Assembly: GCF_008274695.1 (NCBI RefSeq)
Contig: NZ_VTOU01000003.1
Coordinates: 248,001-312,000, forward strand
Length of the DNA stretch: 64,000 nt
Reading direction: 5' to 3'
Origin: Sphingomonas montanisoli
GTDB lineage: Bacteria; Pseudomonadota; Alphaproteobacteria; Sphingomonadales; Sphingomonadaceae
Shown piece by piece: positions 7,631-16,012 of the stretch. The position numbers were made by a program, and so were the translations under genes. The number at the start of each line of letters is the position of its first letter. Within the stretch, counting starts at the first letter, position 1. The notes below the pieces were generated by a model. That model saw only the letters and a program-made list of their open reading frames with translations, did not search any database and was not told the origin of the DNA.

Positions 7631-10235
7631 GGCTCACCTCCTTGGCGGCAATATTTTCGGTCAGGATCCGGCCGAGCGCGGGGCGGCACGATCCGCAATT
7701 GGTGCCTGCGCCCAGCGCTTTGCCGATCGCGGCGACGTCGGTCAGCCGCTGGTCGGCGATAGCGGCGACGATCGTTTTCAGGCCGATGTCGAAGCAGACG
7801 CAGATGATGGTTCCGCGATCGGCCTGCGCGCCCGGCGCGCGTGCAGCGAGCAATGTGGGCGCGACTGACGGCGCCTGTAGTTGCGCGATCAGCCAGTCGC
7901 GGCTGGGCAATTCGCCGTCGCGGGTGACGAACAAGGCGGCGACCATCCGCCCGTCGGCGATCACCGCGATCCGCCGCGTGCCGCGCGCCTTGTCCGCTGC
8001 CTCGATCCAGTCGCCCTTGGGCAGCGCCTTTTCGAGCGCGGCCGGATCGCCGGTGCCCGCCAGTTCGTAAAGCGCGCCGCCCGCAACCGTGATCCGCGTC
8101 GTCCATATTGCTCCGGGCCAGCGGGGTGCCTCGCGACGCACGATCAGGAAGGCGCGCCATTCGATCGCGACCTTTTCGACCTGCGCCGGGGTCGATTTGA
8201 ATCCCGGCTGGCCCGAATGCGGATCGGTGAGCGGGCGGGGGAGCAGGCCGGTGCGCCCGCCGCTCGACTGGCGATCGGTCCAGTGGATCGGGGTGAACAT
8301 CTCGCCGCGCCGTTGGCCTTCGCTCAAAGTCGCGCGGAACAGGCTTTCGCCCTGCGGGGTCGCGACGCGGACGATGTCGCCCTCGGCGATCCCGCGCCGC
8401 TCGGCATCCTCGGGGTTGATCTCGGCCAGCGGTTCTTCGCGATGGCGCGCGAGCCTGGGCGACAGGCCGGTGCGCGTCATCGTATGCCACTGATCGCGAT
8501 AGCGGCCGGTATTGAGCGTCAGCGGCCAGTCCTTGAGCGGTTCGGCGAGCTTCGCCTGCCGCACCGAAACGAGCCGCGCGCGGCCATCCGGGGTCGGGAA
8601 GCCGCCATCGGCGAAGGGCTCGCCGCCCCAGCGGTTCGGCTCCATCGCATCATAGGCGGCATTGCCGATCGCGGCGTGGTGGCCGATGTCGAACAGCCGC
8701 GCGCCATTGTTCTGATAGGTCGAAAGCCGCGCATGTTCGCGATAGATGTCGGCCGGCCGCTCAAAAGCGAAGGCGCTGCCCCAACCCATGCGCTTGCCGA
8801 CTTCGCTGATGATCCACCAGTCGGGCCGCGCCTCGCCGGGGGCGGGCAGCAGGCCGCGTTGGCGGCTGATCCGTCGTTCGCTGTTGGTGACGGTGCCGTC
8901 CTTTTCGGCCCAGCCTGTCGCGGGCAGACGGACATGTGCGAAGCGGCCGGTGTCGGTGTCGGCGATCACGTCGGAGACGACGACGAACGGACAAGCGGCG
9001 AGCGCCTCGCGCACGCGGCCTGCATCGGGCATCGATACGGCGGGGTTGGTTGCCATCACCCACAGCGCCTTGATCCGCCCTTCGCCGACCGCTCGGAACA
9101 GGTCGACCGCCTTGAGGCCCGGCTTCGTCGCCATCGCAGGCGCGGACCAGAAACGGCCGACGCGGGCGACGTTTTCGGGCGCGAAATCCATGTGCGCGGC
9201 GAGCGTGGAGGCCAGGCCGCCGGCTTCGCGTCCGCCCATCGCATTGGGCTGCCCGGTGATCGAAAAGGGTGCGGCGCCCAGCTTGCCGATGCGCCCCGTG
9301 GCGAGGTGAAGGTTGATGATCGCGTTGACCTGATCGGTGCCGCGCAGCGCCTGATTGATCCCCTGGCTGAACAGGGTGACGGAGCGCGGATTGGCGGCGA
9401 AGAGATCGTAGAACTGCTTGAGGTCTGCGGGCGCGACGTCGCAGGTCTTGGCAACGCTCCACAGATCGCTGTCCTCCTCGATCGCGTCCCAGAAATCGTC
9501 GGGCGTCGCGACATGTGCGGCGAGGAAGGCGTCGTCGAGCAGCCCCTCGCGACGGCAATGCGCGAGCAGCCCGTGCATCAGTGCCACGTCGCTGCCCGGC
9601 CGGATGGCGAGGTGCAGGTCGGCATCCTCGCATGTCTCGGTGCGGCGCGGATCGACGACGACCAGCTTGGTGCCGCGTTCGGCGCGCGCGGCCATGATCC
9701 GCTGATAGACGATCGGGTGGCACCAGGCGGTGTTCGATCCGACGAGGACGATCAGGTCGGCCGCGTCGAGATCGTCATAGCTGGCGGGCACGACATCCTC
9801 GCCAAAGGCCCGGATGTGCCCCGCCACCGCGCTCGACATGCACAGGCGCGAATTGGTGTCGATATTGCCCGAGCCGATGAAGCCCTTCATCAGCTTGTTG
9901 GCGACATAGTAATCCTCGGTGAGCAGCTGGCCGGAGACGTAGAAGGCCACGCTGTCGGGCCCATGCCGCGCGATCGTCTCCTTGAAACGGCGGGCGACGA
10001 GATCGAGCGCCTTGTCCCACCCCACGCGCTTGTCGCCGATCGTCGGGTGGAGCAGCCGCCCTTCCAGCCCCACCGTCTCGCCTAGATGCGTGCCCTTCGA
10101 ACAGAGCCGCCCGCGATTGGCGGGGTGATCGGGGTCGCCCTCGATTGTCACCTGCCGATCGCCGGTCACGGTCGCGCGGATGCCGCAGCCGACGCCGCAA
10201 TAGGCGCAGGTGGTACGGACCGCCGCCTCGCTCAC
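7617..10235 (-). CDS. nasA: Assimilatory nitrate reductase catalytic subunit
   Basis: An 872-residue molybdopterin oxidoreductase. The N-terminus has the [4Fe-4S] ligands (TTCAYCGVGCG and NRGRLCSKG). The Mo-bis-MGD domains follow (YVSGQLLTEDYYVANKLMKG, NIDTNSRLCMSSAV, VLVGSNTAWCHP, SQGINQALRGTDQVNAI). The C-terminus carries a BFD-like [2Fe-2S] domain (CVCFDIG, then GTNCGSCRP), as in NasA/NasC of proteobacteria. It has no signal peptide and is cytoplasmic. It reduces nitrate to nitrite. GTG start at 10235 overlaps the nirD stop (GTGA). Confidence 0.96.
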   Translation of the reverse strand: MSEAAVRTTCAYCGVGCGIRATVTGDRQVTIEGDPDHPANRGRLCSKGTHLGETVGLEGRLLHPTIGDKRVGWDKALDLVARRFKETIARHGPDSVAFYVSGQLLTEDYYVANKLMKGFIGSGNIDTNSRLCMSSAVAGHIRAFGEDVVPASYDDLDAADLIVLVGSNTAWCHPIVYQRIMAARAERGTKLVVVDPRRTETCEDADLHLAIRPGSDVALMHGLLAHCRREGLLDDAFLAAHVATPDDFWDAIEEDSDLWSVAKTCDVAPADLKQFYDLFAANPRSVTLFSQGINQALRGTDQVNAIINLHLATGRIGKLGAAPFSITGQPNAMGGREAGGLASTLAAHMDFAPENVARVGRFWSAPAMATKPGLKAVDLFRAVGEGRIKALWVMATNPAVSMPDAGRVREALAACPFVVVSDVIADTDTGRFAHVRLPATGWAEKDGTVTNSERRISRQRGLLPAPGEARPDWWIISEVGKRMGWGSAFAFERPADIYREHARLSTYQNNGARLFDIGHHAAIGNAAYDAMEPNRWGGEPFADGGFPTPDGRARLVSVRQAKLAEPLKDWPLTLNTGRYRDQWHTMTRTGLSPRLARHREEPLAEINPEDAERRGIAEGDIVRVATPQGESLFRATLSEGQRRGEMFTPIHWTDRQSSGGRTGLLPRPLTDPHSGQPGFKSTPAQVEKVAIEWRAFLIVRREAPRWPGAIWTTRITVAGGALYELAGTGDPAALEKALPKGDWIEAADKARGTRRIAVIADGRMVAALFVTRDGELPSRDWLIAQLQAPSVAPTLLAARAPGAQADRGTIICVCFDIGLKTIVAAIADQRLTDVAAIGKALGAGTNCGSCRPALGRILTENIAAKEVSHAAV

Positions 10236-10588
10236 GCGGCGATCGCCGTCGCCAGCAGCGTGAGGCGAGCGATCAGGATGCGGCCCGCATCGACGCGCAC
10301 CGGCACCGTCGGCACACAGCCCTTGTCCTCACCCAGCGCCTCGCCGGTTTCCAGCGAGATGCGCCAGTTGTGCAGCGGGCACGCGACCGCATGGCCGTGA
10401 ATGATGCCCTGGCTCAACGGACCGTGCTTGTGGGGGCATCGGTTGACGAGCGCGAAGATGCGATCGTCGCCGGTTCGGAACAGGGCGATTTCCTCGCCTC
10501 CCGCGACGGGCACGGTGCGCGCACCGCGCAGGGGGATTTCGGCGACCGCGCCGATGTCGATCCAATCTCCGGTCATCATGTCACTCAC
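10232..10588 (-). CDS. nirD: Nitrite reductase small subunit
   Basis: A 118-residue Rieske-like protein, the small subunit of NAD(P)H-dependent assimilatory nitrite reductase. It keeps CPHKHGPL and CPLHNWR, so the cluster ligands (Cys-x-His and Cys-x2-His) look intact, whereas many NirD proteins have lost them. GTG at 10588 overlaps the nirB stop (GTGA); ATG codons at 10579 and 10576 are alternatives. The stop overlaps the nasA start, so nirB-nirD-nasA are translationally coupled. Confidence 0.93.
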   Translation of the reverse strand: MSDMMTGDWIDIGAVAEIPLRGARTVPVAGGEEIALFRTGDDRIFALVNRCPHKHGPLSQGIIHGHAVACPLHNWRISLETGEALGEDKGCVPTVPVRVDAGRILIARLTLLATAIAA

Positions 10589-13092
10589 TCCGCGGCCAGG
10601 ATTTCGATGGGGCGGAACTCGCCCAGATGCGCGTGCTGTTCGCGCTCTGCCCCTGCGGCGCGGGCGGCCCAGGGGTCGTCCTGCGAGAAGCTTTGCGAGA
10701 AGAGGAAGCGGCTGGTCAGCGCCTCGCGACCCACTTCGTCATCGACGATGCGTGCCTTGATATAATCGAGCCCGACCCGCTCGATCCACGGTGCGGTGCG
10801 CTCCAGATACCAGGCATCCTCGCGGTAGAGCTGGGTGAACGCCGCGCAATAATCCATCGCCTGCTGCTCGGTCGCCACCTTGCAGAGGAAATCGGTCGCG
10901 CGGACCTTGATGCCGCCGTTGCCGCCGACATGGAGTTCGTAGCCGCTGTCGACGCAGACGATTCCGAAATCCTTGATCGTCGCCTCGGCGCAGTTGCGGG
11001 GGCATCCCGACACCGCGATCTTGAACTTGTGGGGCATCCACGATCCCCACGTCATCCGTTCGATCTGGACTCCCAGCCCGGTCGAATCCTGCGTGCCGAA
11101 GCGGCACCATTCGGACCCGACACAGGTCTTCACCGTGCGCAGCGACTTGCCATAGGCATGGCCGGACACCATGCCCGCGGCGTTCAAATCGGCCCAGACG
11201 GCGGGCAGATCCTCCTTACGGATCCCGAAGATGTCGAGCCGCTGGCCGCCTGTCACCTTGACCATCGGCGCGTTGAATTTCTCGACCACGTCGGCGATCG
11301 CGCGCAGCTCGCGCGGGTTGGTGAGGCCACCCCACATGCGCGGGACGACGGAGTAGGTGCCGTCCTTCTGGATGTTCGCGTGCATCCGTTCGTTGACGAA
11401 GCGGCTCTGCTGATCATCGACATACTCACCCGGCAGCGCGCAGAGCAGATAGTAATTGAGCGCGGGGCGGCACGAGGAGCAGCCGTCGGGCGTCGACCAG
11501 TGGAGCGCCTGCATCACCTCGGGGATCGAGCGCAGCCCCTGTTCGACGATCTCGCGACGGACATCGCCGTGGGTGAAGCTGGTGCACTTGCACATCGTCT
11601 TCGGCCCCGCCTTCACCTCGTCACCGAGGGTCAAAGCGAGGAGATTTTCGACGAGGCCGGTGCAGGATCCGCACGATGCCGATGCCTTGCAGGTGGCACG
11701 CACGGCATCGAGGCTGCACGCGCCGCCGGTGATCGATGCGACGACCTGGCCCTTGGAGACGCCGTTGCAACCGCAGATCTCGGCATCGTCCGAGAGCGCC
11801 GCAACGGCCGCCTTAGGGTCCGAAGCGCCCCCTCCCAAGGCGAAGGCCTGCCCGAAGATCAGCAGGTCGCGCAGATCGGCGATATCCTCCTGCTTCTTGA
11901 GGAGGTCGAAATACCAGCCGCCATCGGCGGTATCGCCATAAAGGACCGCGCCGACGATCCGGTCGTCCTTCACGATCACGCGCTTGTAGACCCCGCGCGA
12001 GGCGTCGCGCAGGACGATATCCTCCGCGCCGTCGCCGCCCGAAAAGTCGCCCGCAGAAAAGACGTCGATCCCCGACACCTTGAGCTTGGTCGACGTGACC
12101 GAGCCGCGATAGCCGGTCGGCTGCCCGACCAGTCCGTCGGCCAGCGCGCGGCACATCTCCCACAGGGGCGCCACGAGGCCATAGACCAACCCGTCATGCT
12201 CGACGCATTCGCCGACCGCGAGGACAGACGGATCGCTGGTCACCATATGATCATCGACCTGGATGCCGCGCCCGACCGCGAGCCCCGCTTCACGCGCCAA
12301 GCCCGTTGACGGGCGTATGCCGACAGCCATGACGACCAGGCTCGCCGGGATCAGCCGCCCGTCCTTCAGACGCACGCCCTCGACGCAGGTCTCGCCGACG
12401 ATCTCGGCGGTGTCGGCGCCGGTCAGCACCGTCTGCCCGCGCCGCTCCAACTCCGACTTGAGCAGCCAGCCCGCCGCTTCGTCGAGCTGGCGTTCCATCA
12501 GGGTCGGCATCAGGTGCAGCACCGTCACCTTCATGCCGCGCAACGTCAGTCCGTGCGCGGCTTCGAGGCCCAGCAGGCCGCCGCCGATCACCACCGCGTC
12601 GCCGCCTTTATCGGCGGCCGCCAGCATCGCATCGACATCGTTCATGTCGCGGAAGCTGATAACGCCGGGCAGATCCTTGCCGGGGACCGGGATGATGAAG
12701 GGATCGGAACCGGTGGCGATCAGCAGCCGATCATAATGGACCGAGCGGCCCGAACGCGCCGTTACGATCTTCGCCACGCGATCGACCGAAACGACCGGAT
12801 CGCTCGCGATCAGTTCGATCGCGTTGTCAGCATACCAGGCGTCGTCGTTGATCACGATCTGATCGAACGTCTTTTCGCCCGCCAGCACGGGGGACAGCAT
12901 GATCCGATTGTAGTTCACATGCGGTTCGGCGCCGAAAATCGTCACGCGGAAGCGCCCGGCGTCGCGCGCAAGCACCTCTTCGATCGCGCGGCACCCGGCC
13001 ATGCCGTTGCCGATGACGACCAGATGCTCGCGCGCCGCGCCGCCCGGTCCCTCGTCGATCTCGTCGACCGTCGTCCTGCCCTGAAAGTCCAT
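10585..13092 (-). CDS. nirB: NAD(P)H-dependent nitrite reductase large subunit
   Basis: An 835-residue cytoplasmic enzyme that reduces nitrite to ammonium. Order of domains: FAD/NAD-binding part (LVVIGNGMAGCRAIEEVL, VVIGGGLLGLEAAHGL, VLAVGECVEHDG), BFD-like [2Fe-2S] region (CGCNGVSKG, CKASASCGSC), then ferredoxin-like and siroheme/[4Fe-4S] domains with CVGSEWCRFG and SGCPRNCAEA giving the four cysteine ligands. I chose ATG 13092 because the longer frame (to 13263) reads through the leader hairpins. TGGAG lies about 12 bases upstream. An intrinsic terminator sits directly before it, so expression requires antitermination. Confidence 0.96.
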   Translation of the reverse strand: MDFQGRTTVDEIDEGPGGAAREHLVVIGNGMAGCRAIEEVLARDAGRFRVTIFGAEPHVNYNRIMLSPVLAGEKTFDQIVINDDAWYADNAIELIASDPVVSVDRVAKIVTARSGRSVHYDRLLIATGSDPFIIPVPGKDLPGVISFRDMNDVDAMLAAADKGGDAVVIGGGLLGLEAAHGLTLRGMKVTVLHLMPTLMERQLDEAAGWLLKSELERRGQTVLTGADTAEIVGETCVEGVRLKDGRLIPASLVVMAVGIRPSTGLAREAGLAVGRGIQVDDHMVTSDPSVLAVGECVEHDGLVYGLVAPLWEMCRALADGLVGQPTGYRGSVTSTKLKVSGIDVFSAGDFSGGDGAEDIVLRDASRGVYKRVIVKDDRIVGAVLYGDTADGGWYFDLLKKQEDIADLRDLLIFGQAFALGGGASDPKAAVAALSDDAEICGCNGVSKGQVVASITGGACSLDAVRATCKASASCGSCTGLVENLLALTLGDEVKAGPKTMCKCTSFTHGDVRREIVEQGLRSIPEVMQALHWSTPDGCSSCRPALNYYLLCALPGEYVDDQQSRFVNERMHANIQKDGTYSVVPRMWGGLTNPRELRAIADVVEKFNAPMVKVTGGQRLDIFGIRKEDLPAVWADLNAAGMVSGHAYGKSLRTVKTCVGSEWCRFGTQDSTGLGVQIERMTWGSWMPHKFKIAVSGCPRNCAEATIKDFGIVCVDSGYELHVGGNGGIKVRATDFLCKVATEQQAMDYCAAFTQLYREDAWYLERTAPWIERVGLDYIKARIVDDEVGREALTSRFLFSQSFSQDDPWAARAAGAEREQHAHLGEFRPIEILAAE

Positions 13093-13110
13093 GCCCCAAA
13101 CTCCAGAAAC

Positions 13111-13162
13111 GAAAAAGGCCGCCATGCGGACGCTGGAAATCCAGCGCCTGCATGGCGGCCTT
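13111..13162 (-). terminator. Leader (attenuator) terminator upstream of nirB
   Basis: Read on the minus strand, a very long stem has outer arms AAGGCCGCCATGC and GCATGGCGGCCTT and an inner GCGCTGG/CCAGCGT part. It is followed by a T5 tract (TTTTTC). It ends about 20 bases before the nirB ATG, so it must be read through for nirB to be made. It is the expected target of NasT antitermination. Confidence 0.85.
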
Positions 13163-13207
13163 GCCATCATCGCGACCGGGGTTGCCCGCCGGTTCGATGC
13201 GCCCTCC

Positions 13208-13258
13208 GCCTCCGTCGGTGGAGGCATTGGACTATGTCGGATCGGGCATCCTTGCCCG
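13208..13258 (-). promoter_or_regulatory. Candidate ANTAR (NasT) target RNA, two hexaloop hairpins, nirB leader
   Basis: In transcript order: CGGGC-AAGGAT-GCCCG (13258-13243), then a 17-base linker, then GCCTCC-ACCGAC-GGAGGC (13225-13208). Both are short perfect stems closed by six-base loops with A at position 1 and G at position 4, the pattern described for ANTAR-protein targets. They precede the leader terminator by about 45 bases. nasT lies at the head of the same cluster. The pattern is seen directly; binding by NasT is inferred. Confidence 0.75.
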
Positions 13259-13302
13259 TTCACTTGAAAGAATGTCGTGAAACGCCGATTCTCTCAAGTG
13301 AA
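13259..13302. promoter_or_regulatory. 15-bp inverted repeat between porin gene and nirB leader
   Basis: Arms TTCACTTGAAAGAAT (13259-13273) and ATTCTCTCAAGTGAA (13288-13302) match with one difference and are 14 bases apart. The site lies just upstream of the nirB leader hairpins and 17 bases after the porin stop. It could be the porin terminator, although no T tract follows, or an operator at the nirB promoter. A related CACTTG-x-GAGAA motif occurs in the transporter leader region near 15995-16010. Confidence 0.5.
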
Positions 13303-13319
13303 TATTTTGCACTGCAGCG

Positions 13320-14534
13320 TCACAGCGTCCAATCGAGCTGCAACCACAGTTTCTGCGTGTCGGTCGCGAAGCTTTTCGCCTGATAATCGGCGTAGCGCAC
13401 TGAAACGGCCGTCCGCTTACCCAGCTTCGCCGAGAGCAAGGCGTTCCATTCGTGGCCGTAGTGGTTATCCAGCCGGTCGCTGCGGAAATCGTGATAGACG
13501 ATCTGCGCGGTAACGCCGGTGAACGGCCCGACCTGCTTCCAGCCATAGCCCGCGCTGCCATAGAGATCGCGCAAGCCGTTGGGCGGCGTGACGGCGAGGA
13601 ATTTGTCGGCCCAGCCATTGAACTTGAACAGGGTCGAATAAGGCGTCTGGAAACTCGTCAGCGCCGCGCCCTTGTCGGCACCCAGCACCTCATAGCCCCC
13701 GCCCAGCTTGAGCCCGCGCACGTCGAGCATCAGATCGGCCAGATAATAATCCGCCGCATAATCGTTCGGGTTGCGATGATAGTCCGACTGGCGGGCATAG
13801 CTGAGCTCCCAGGCCAGCTTCGCCGCCTTCGATACGGAGCGAGAACCCGCGAGGCGCGCGCCATAGGTCTGGCTCGACATGCGAAAACCCTGCATCGCCG
13901 CCTCGTCGACATCGACCAGATAGGCGAAGCCGGTCAGCGCGCCGACCGGGGTTGCATAGGCGATGTTGGCGAAGACATTGTCGCCTGAAATCGCCTGCTG
14001 CCGCGCCGCGCGCCCGTCGATGCCCCAGACGGTGCGGACGCTCCAGACATAACTGATGTCGACCTTCAGCTTCGCGATCGGCGTCAGTTCGGCGCGCACC
14101 GCGTCGAAGGTCTGGGCATTGTCGCGAAAGGCGACATTGCCCACGAAGCGTTCGTCGTCGAGCGCGATCTTCTGCCGCCCCGCCGTCAACGTCGCCGTCT
14201 TGGTCTTGTACCGAAGCTGCGCAATGTAGAGCGCGACATTTTCCGGGTCGGCGACCAGCGGCGTGCGCGTCGCAACACCGTGCAGCCCATCATGATAGTC
14301 GCCCTTGATCGCCAGCGTCCCCTGCGCCTGCACGGTCGCGGACAGCGCCCCGCTCGTCGCCTGCACGCCGCCCCTCACCCGCGCGGTCAGCGCGTTGGCG
14401 GTATCGGCCAGGCCGTCCTGATCGACATGTTCATAGCGTATCCGCGCCTCGGCGATCGGCTTGAGCGCGATGCCCTGGGCACAAGCCGGCCCTGCGGCGG
14501 CCAGCGCGGCCGCCGTTAAAATGATCGTCTTCAT
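13320..14534 (-). CDS. Alginate-export-family outer-membrane porin in nitrate cluster
   Basis: A 404-residue protein with a clear signal peptide (MKTIILTAAALAAAGPACAQ) and an aromatic, alternating beta-barrel pattern ending in WLQLDWTL, with a C-terminal hydrophobic residue typical of outer-membrane proteins. The internal sequence (YIAQLRYKTKTATLTAGRQK, then RFVGNVAFRDNAQTFDAVRA) resembles the alginate_exp family of 16-18-strand barrels. Placed between the nitrate transporter and nirB, it is probably the outer-membrane entry route for nitrate or nitrite. That substrate is inferred. Start ATG 14534 gives the signal peptide; the frame extends further upstream to 14576. Confidence 0.85.
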   Translation of the reverse strand: MKTIILTAAALAAAGPACAQGIALKPIAEARIRYEHVDQDGLADTANALTARVRGGVQATSGALSATVQAQGTLAIKGDYHDGLHGVATRTPLVADPENVALYIAQLRYKTKTATLTAGRQKIALDDERFVGNVAFRDNAQTFDAVRAELTPIAKLKVDISYVWSVRTVWGIDGRAARQQAISGDNVFANIAYATPVGALTGFAYLVDVDEAAMQGFRMSSQTYGARLAGSRSVSKAAKLAWELSYARQSDYHRNPNDYAADYYLADLMLDVRGLKLGGGYEVLGADKGAALTSFQTPYSTLFKFNGWADKFLAVTPPNGLRDLYGSAGYGWKQVGPFTGVTAQIVYHDFRSDRLDNHYGHEWNALLSAKLGKRTAVSVRYADYQAKSFATDTQKLWLQLDWTL

Positions 14535-14583
14535 TCCCGTCCCCCACGGAAAAGGGCGGGCGCGGGGCCCGCCCATGCAGCCT

Positions 14584-15822
14584 TCAGATGCGAACGCCGT
14601 CGAGCGCCGCGCTCCAGGTCGCGCGCCACCGGCCCTTGATCAGCGCCAGCGACAGGAAGGCGATCACCGCCAGCCCCGCGAAGATCAGGAAACCGGGCTG
14701 GTAGCTGCCGCTCAGTTGCTTGGCGAAGCCGAGCGAGGAAGCGAGGTAGAAGCCGCCGATGCCGCCCGCCATGCCGACGAGGCCGGTCATCACGCCGATC
14801 TCGTCACGGAAACGCTGCGGCACCAGCTGGAACACCGCGCCGTTGCCCGCGCCGAGCGCCAGCATCGCGACCACGAAGGTGCCGAGCGCCGCTTCGAGCG
14901 TCGGCGCCATGCTGACGCCCGCCAGCGCGATCGCCGCGACCACATAGACCGCCGACAGCATCTTCACGCCGCCGATCTTGTCGGCCAGCGCGCCGCCGAC
15001 AGGGCGGATCAGCGAACCCGCGAACACGCAGGCCGCCGTCGCATAGCCCGCCATGATCGGGGTCAGCCCGAACTGGTCGGTGAAATAGATCGGCAGCGAT
15101 GCGGCCAGGCCCACGAACCCACCGAAAGTGACGCTGTAGAACAGCATCAGCCACCAGGCATCGGCCTGCCTCAGCGGGTGGAGATAGGCCGAAAGCGGCT
15201 TTGCCGGCGGCGCGTTCGGCGCATCCTTCGCCATGATCATATAAGCGACGAACACAATCGATAGCGGAATGCAGGCGAGGCCCAGAACGGCATTCCATCC
15301 AAACATCTTGGCGAGGATCGGCGCGAACAAGGAGGCGAGCACCGTTCCCGAATTGCCCATGCCCGCAATGCCCATCGCCTTGCCCTGATGCTCGGGCGGA
15401 TACCAGCGGCTGGCCAGCGGCAGCGCGATCGCGAAGCTAGCGCCCGCAAAGCCCAGCACGACGCCCAGCGCTAGCGTGCCCGCAAAGCTCGACACGCCCA
15501 TCGCCCACGCAATGGCGAGGCCGACGATCACGATCACCTGGCTGATCGCGCCCGAACGCTTCGGCCCGATCCGATCGACCAGCAGGCCGTTGACGAGGCG
15601 CAGGATCGCGCCGGCCAGCGTCGGTGTCGCGACCATCAATCCCTTTTGCGCGGGCGTGAGGCCCAGCGCGGCGGCGATGTCCGGACCCAGCGGGCCGAGC
15701 AGAACCCACACCATGAAGGCGAGGTCGAAATATAGAAAGGCGGCGATCAGCGTGGGCTTATGCCCCGCATCCCAGAAGCCGCGCGGCGGCGAGTCCAGAT
15801 CGTCCCAATATGCCGTAGCCAT
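14584..15822 (-). CDS. narK: MFS nitrate/nitrite transporter (NarK/NrtP family)
   Basis: A 412-residue, 12-helix major-facilitator protein. Family marks: WVLLGPLGPDIAAALGL in the first helices, LRLVNGLLVDRIGPKRSG, the nitrate signature-like stretches LGFAGASFAIALPLASRWYP and ALGAGNGAVFQLVPQRF, and GLVGMAGGIGGFYL. It imports nitrate across the inner membrane. Start ATG 15822 (MATAYWDDLDS) follows a GGGGG ribosome site; a TTG at 15837 in frame is less likely. Upstream lies a leader with two hairpins and a terminator like that of nirB, so it forms its own NasT-controlled unit. Confidence 0.93.
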   Translation of the reverse strand: MATAYWDDLDSPPRGFWDAGHKPTLIAAFLYFDLAFMVWVLLGPLGPDIAAALGLTPAQKGLMVATPTLAGAILRLVNGLLVDRIGPKRSGAISQVIVIVGLAIAWAMGVSSFAGTLALGVVLGFAGASFAIALPLASRWYPPEHQGKAMGIAGMGNSGTVLASLFAPILAKMFGWNAVLGLACIPLSIVFVAYMIMAKDAPNAPPAKPLSAYLHPLRQADAWWLMLFYSVTFGGFVGLAASLPIYFTDQFGLTPIMAGYATAACVFAGSLIRPVGGALADKIGGVKMLSAVYVVAAIALAGVSMAPTLEAALGTFVVAMLALGAGNGAVFQLVPQRFRDEIGVMTGLVGMAGGIGGFYLASSLGFAKQLSGSYQPGFLIFAGLAVIAFLSLALIKGRWRATWSAALDGVRI

Positions 15823-15850
15823 GATGGATACCCCCAATATCGTGAAAACG

Positions 15851-15898
15851 AAAAAAGCCGCTCTCCAGCCTCGCGCATTGCGGACTGGACAGCGGCTC
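15851..15898 (-). terminator. Leader (attenuator) terminator upstream of the nitrate transporter
   Basis: On the minus strand AGAGCCGCTGTCCAG pairs with CTGGAGAGCGGCT around a GC-rich loop and is followed by a T6 run. It lies about 30 bases before the transporter start. It is the same arrangement as in the nirB leader, with unrelated stem sequence. Confidence 0.83.
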
Positions 15899-15921
15899 TG
15901 CTGTCGTTGGTGGAGGGCTTA

Positions 15922-15965
15922 TCCCTACGTTGGGACGGCCTCCTCTGGGCGCGCATCATCGCGCG
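15922..15965 (-). promoter_or_regulatory. Candidate ANTAR (NasT) target RNA, transporter leader
   Basis: In transcript order: GCGCG-ATGATG-CGCGC (15964-15949), then TCCC-AACGTA-GGGA (15935-15922). Both have six-base loops. The second has A1 and G4 as expected. The first has A1 but not G4 in the simplest pairing, so it is a weaker match. The terminator follows about 25 bases later. The element parallels the one before nirB. Confidence 0.62.
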
Positions 15966-16012
15966 ACACACAAAAGCTGGCGGAAATCCTTGTTTCTCGC
16001 AAGTGCAAAAAA

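Noticed and set aside
7881-10085. 734-residue plus-strand frame
   Set aside because: It is entirely antisense to nasA, which has clear motifs throughout; long shadow frames are expected in GC-rich DNA.
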